From Clusia tigrina (lineage: Eukaryota > Arthropoda > Insecta > Diptera > Clusiidae): a DNA stretch of 64,000 nucleotides. This document shows positions 63,280 to 64,000 of this stretch, in pieces. The translations under genes were made by a program, and so were the position numbers. Position 1 is the stretch's first letter. Each line of letters opens with the position of its first letter. The DNA lies in assembly GCA_920105625.2 (NCBI GenBank), contig OV050030.1, positions 137,319,918-137,383,917 of the forward strand. The letters are read 5' to 3'. The notes beneath the pieces are model-generated. The model was not told the origin of the DNA. It made no database searches and worked only from the letters and a program-made list of their open reading frames with translations.

Positions 63280-64000
63280 TGTGAGGACTAAAATCTTCTG
63301 TGGGAAATTTTGGCCCACACTACAAATGACAGAGTCGCTACGAAACTATATACACACACACATCACGATAAAATACCCGAACCGAAGCAACTGCATTAGA
63401 AATTTAACGAAAAAATCTACATACGTTGTAACCAATCAGCGCAGCAGTGGCGGGAGAACAGATCACCATCAGCATATTATACCAGTTGGAATAATAACTA
63501 GGATTACAACAAAAGCAACCTCACCACAGCCAACGATCTTGCCAATCAGCGCTATGCTTACGAAGAGCGAGGAAAAGCACAGCGACGAGGAATGCAACAA
63601 ATACATGCAGGACAAGAGAAGGTGAGTGCACGAACTCAGCGGTGGAATTTGCCGAGTGCGCTCGCTCGGAAATCTTACACCAACAACACGAAGAAACGAG
63701 AGCGAAGCACAAGAGGGACAACGACAGAGCAACCACCACGCCAACGACCAACAAGCAGAAGGAGGAATACAAATGAAATGCTGGTTGTCAGTTAAATTAA
63801 ATATTTAACAACAACACCACTACAGGATTCCGGACAGCGCTGCTGGCAGGCAACAATACTGCAGGCTAACCAGGGACCGTTGGAGTGAGGTGGCTGACCG
63901 CCAGAAGTTGAAGGTGGTCCAAGGGCAAAAGACTGCAACACCAACAAGCCTGACTGCAACAACAACAAGCCTGCCACAACAACAACAATCGACTACCGGT
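63280..64000 (+). mobile_element. Candidate LTR (start only) and downstream sequence
   Basis: It begins TGTGAGG after the purine tract, as LTRs usually begin with TG. It contains two CCAATCAGCGC motifs (63432-63442, 63542-63552), possible promoter elements. It ends at the window edge in CAA-rich sequence (about 63,925-63,990, with CAACAACAACAAGCCTG-like repeats). No second LTR copy is available for comparison and no primer-binding site was recognised, so the right boundary is unknown. No convincing gene was seen in this stretch; the short ORFs overlap each other on both strands. Confidence 0.35.

Noticed and set aside
63840..63870. Primer-binding site after the putative LTR (TGGCAGGCAACA near 63844)
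   Set aside because: It starts with TGG, but I could not match it to a tRNA 3' end with confidence, and the LTR end is undefined.

Overview
The window looks like a repeat-rich, probably heterochromatic piece of an insect genome. Drosophila or a close relative is the best guess, because an I-clade LINE with a (TAA)n tail, an insect-retrovirus (errantivirus)-like env remnant and a Ty3/gypsy element occur together. No host gene, rRNA, tRNA or CRISPR array was recognised. Almost everything is transposon-derived and broken.

Positions 1 to about 61,098 are one head-to-tail tandem array (macrosatellite) with a period of about 5.96 kb. It holds ten complete LINE copies (L1-L10) plus the left-edge part of another (L0). 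Each unit has two parts. The first, about 4.96 kb on the minus strand, is a defective I-type non-LTR retrotransposon: an ORF1 (gag-like) pseudogene, then an ORF2 pseudogene with APE endonuclease, reverse transcriptase (YADD box), RNase H and a C-terminal Cys/His knuckle, then a 3' UTR ending in (TAA)7-8. The second, about 1.0 kb on the plus strand, is a decayed env-like stretch (E0-E10) lying between the 5' end of one LINE and the 3' tail of the next. Unit starts (first base of the TTA run) are 2082, 8047, 13712, 19678, 25644, 31610, 37572, 43533, 49494 and 55457. Spacings are 5961-5966 bp, except 5665 bp for the second because of a 295-nt deletion.

The same stops and frameshifts recur in every copy. 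The array therefore grew by DNA-level duplication of one already dead composite, not by repeated retrotransposition. Copies differ by scattered variants that fall into shared haplotypes (E-spacer type A in units 0, 1, 2, 6, 7, 8, 10; type B in 3, 4, 9 and part of 5). The haplotypes are mosaic, as expected from unequal exchange and gene conversion.

At about 61,099 the array stops inside the env-like spacer and the sequence changes to a less AT-rich Ty3/gypsy-type LTR retrotransposon on the plus strand. It has a gag-protease ORF (zinc knuckle, DTGA protease site), a 262-bp direct repeat of its leader and gag start 1,642 bp further on, a short ORF fusing the gag start to unrelated 3' sequence, then a purine tract and a possible LTR start at about 63,280 running off the window. 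No coding region in the window looks able to make a complete mobile-element protein set.
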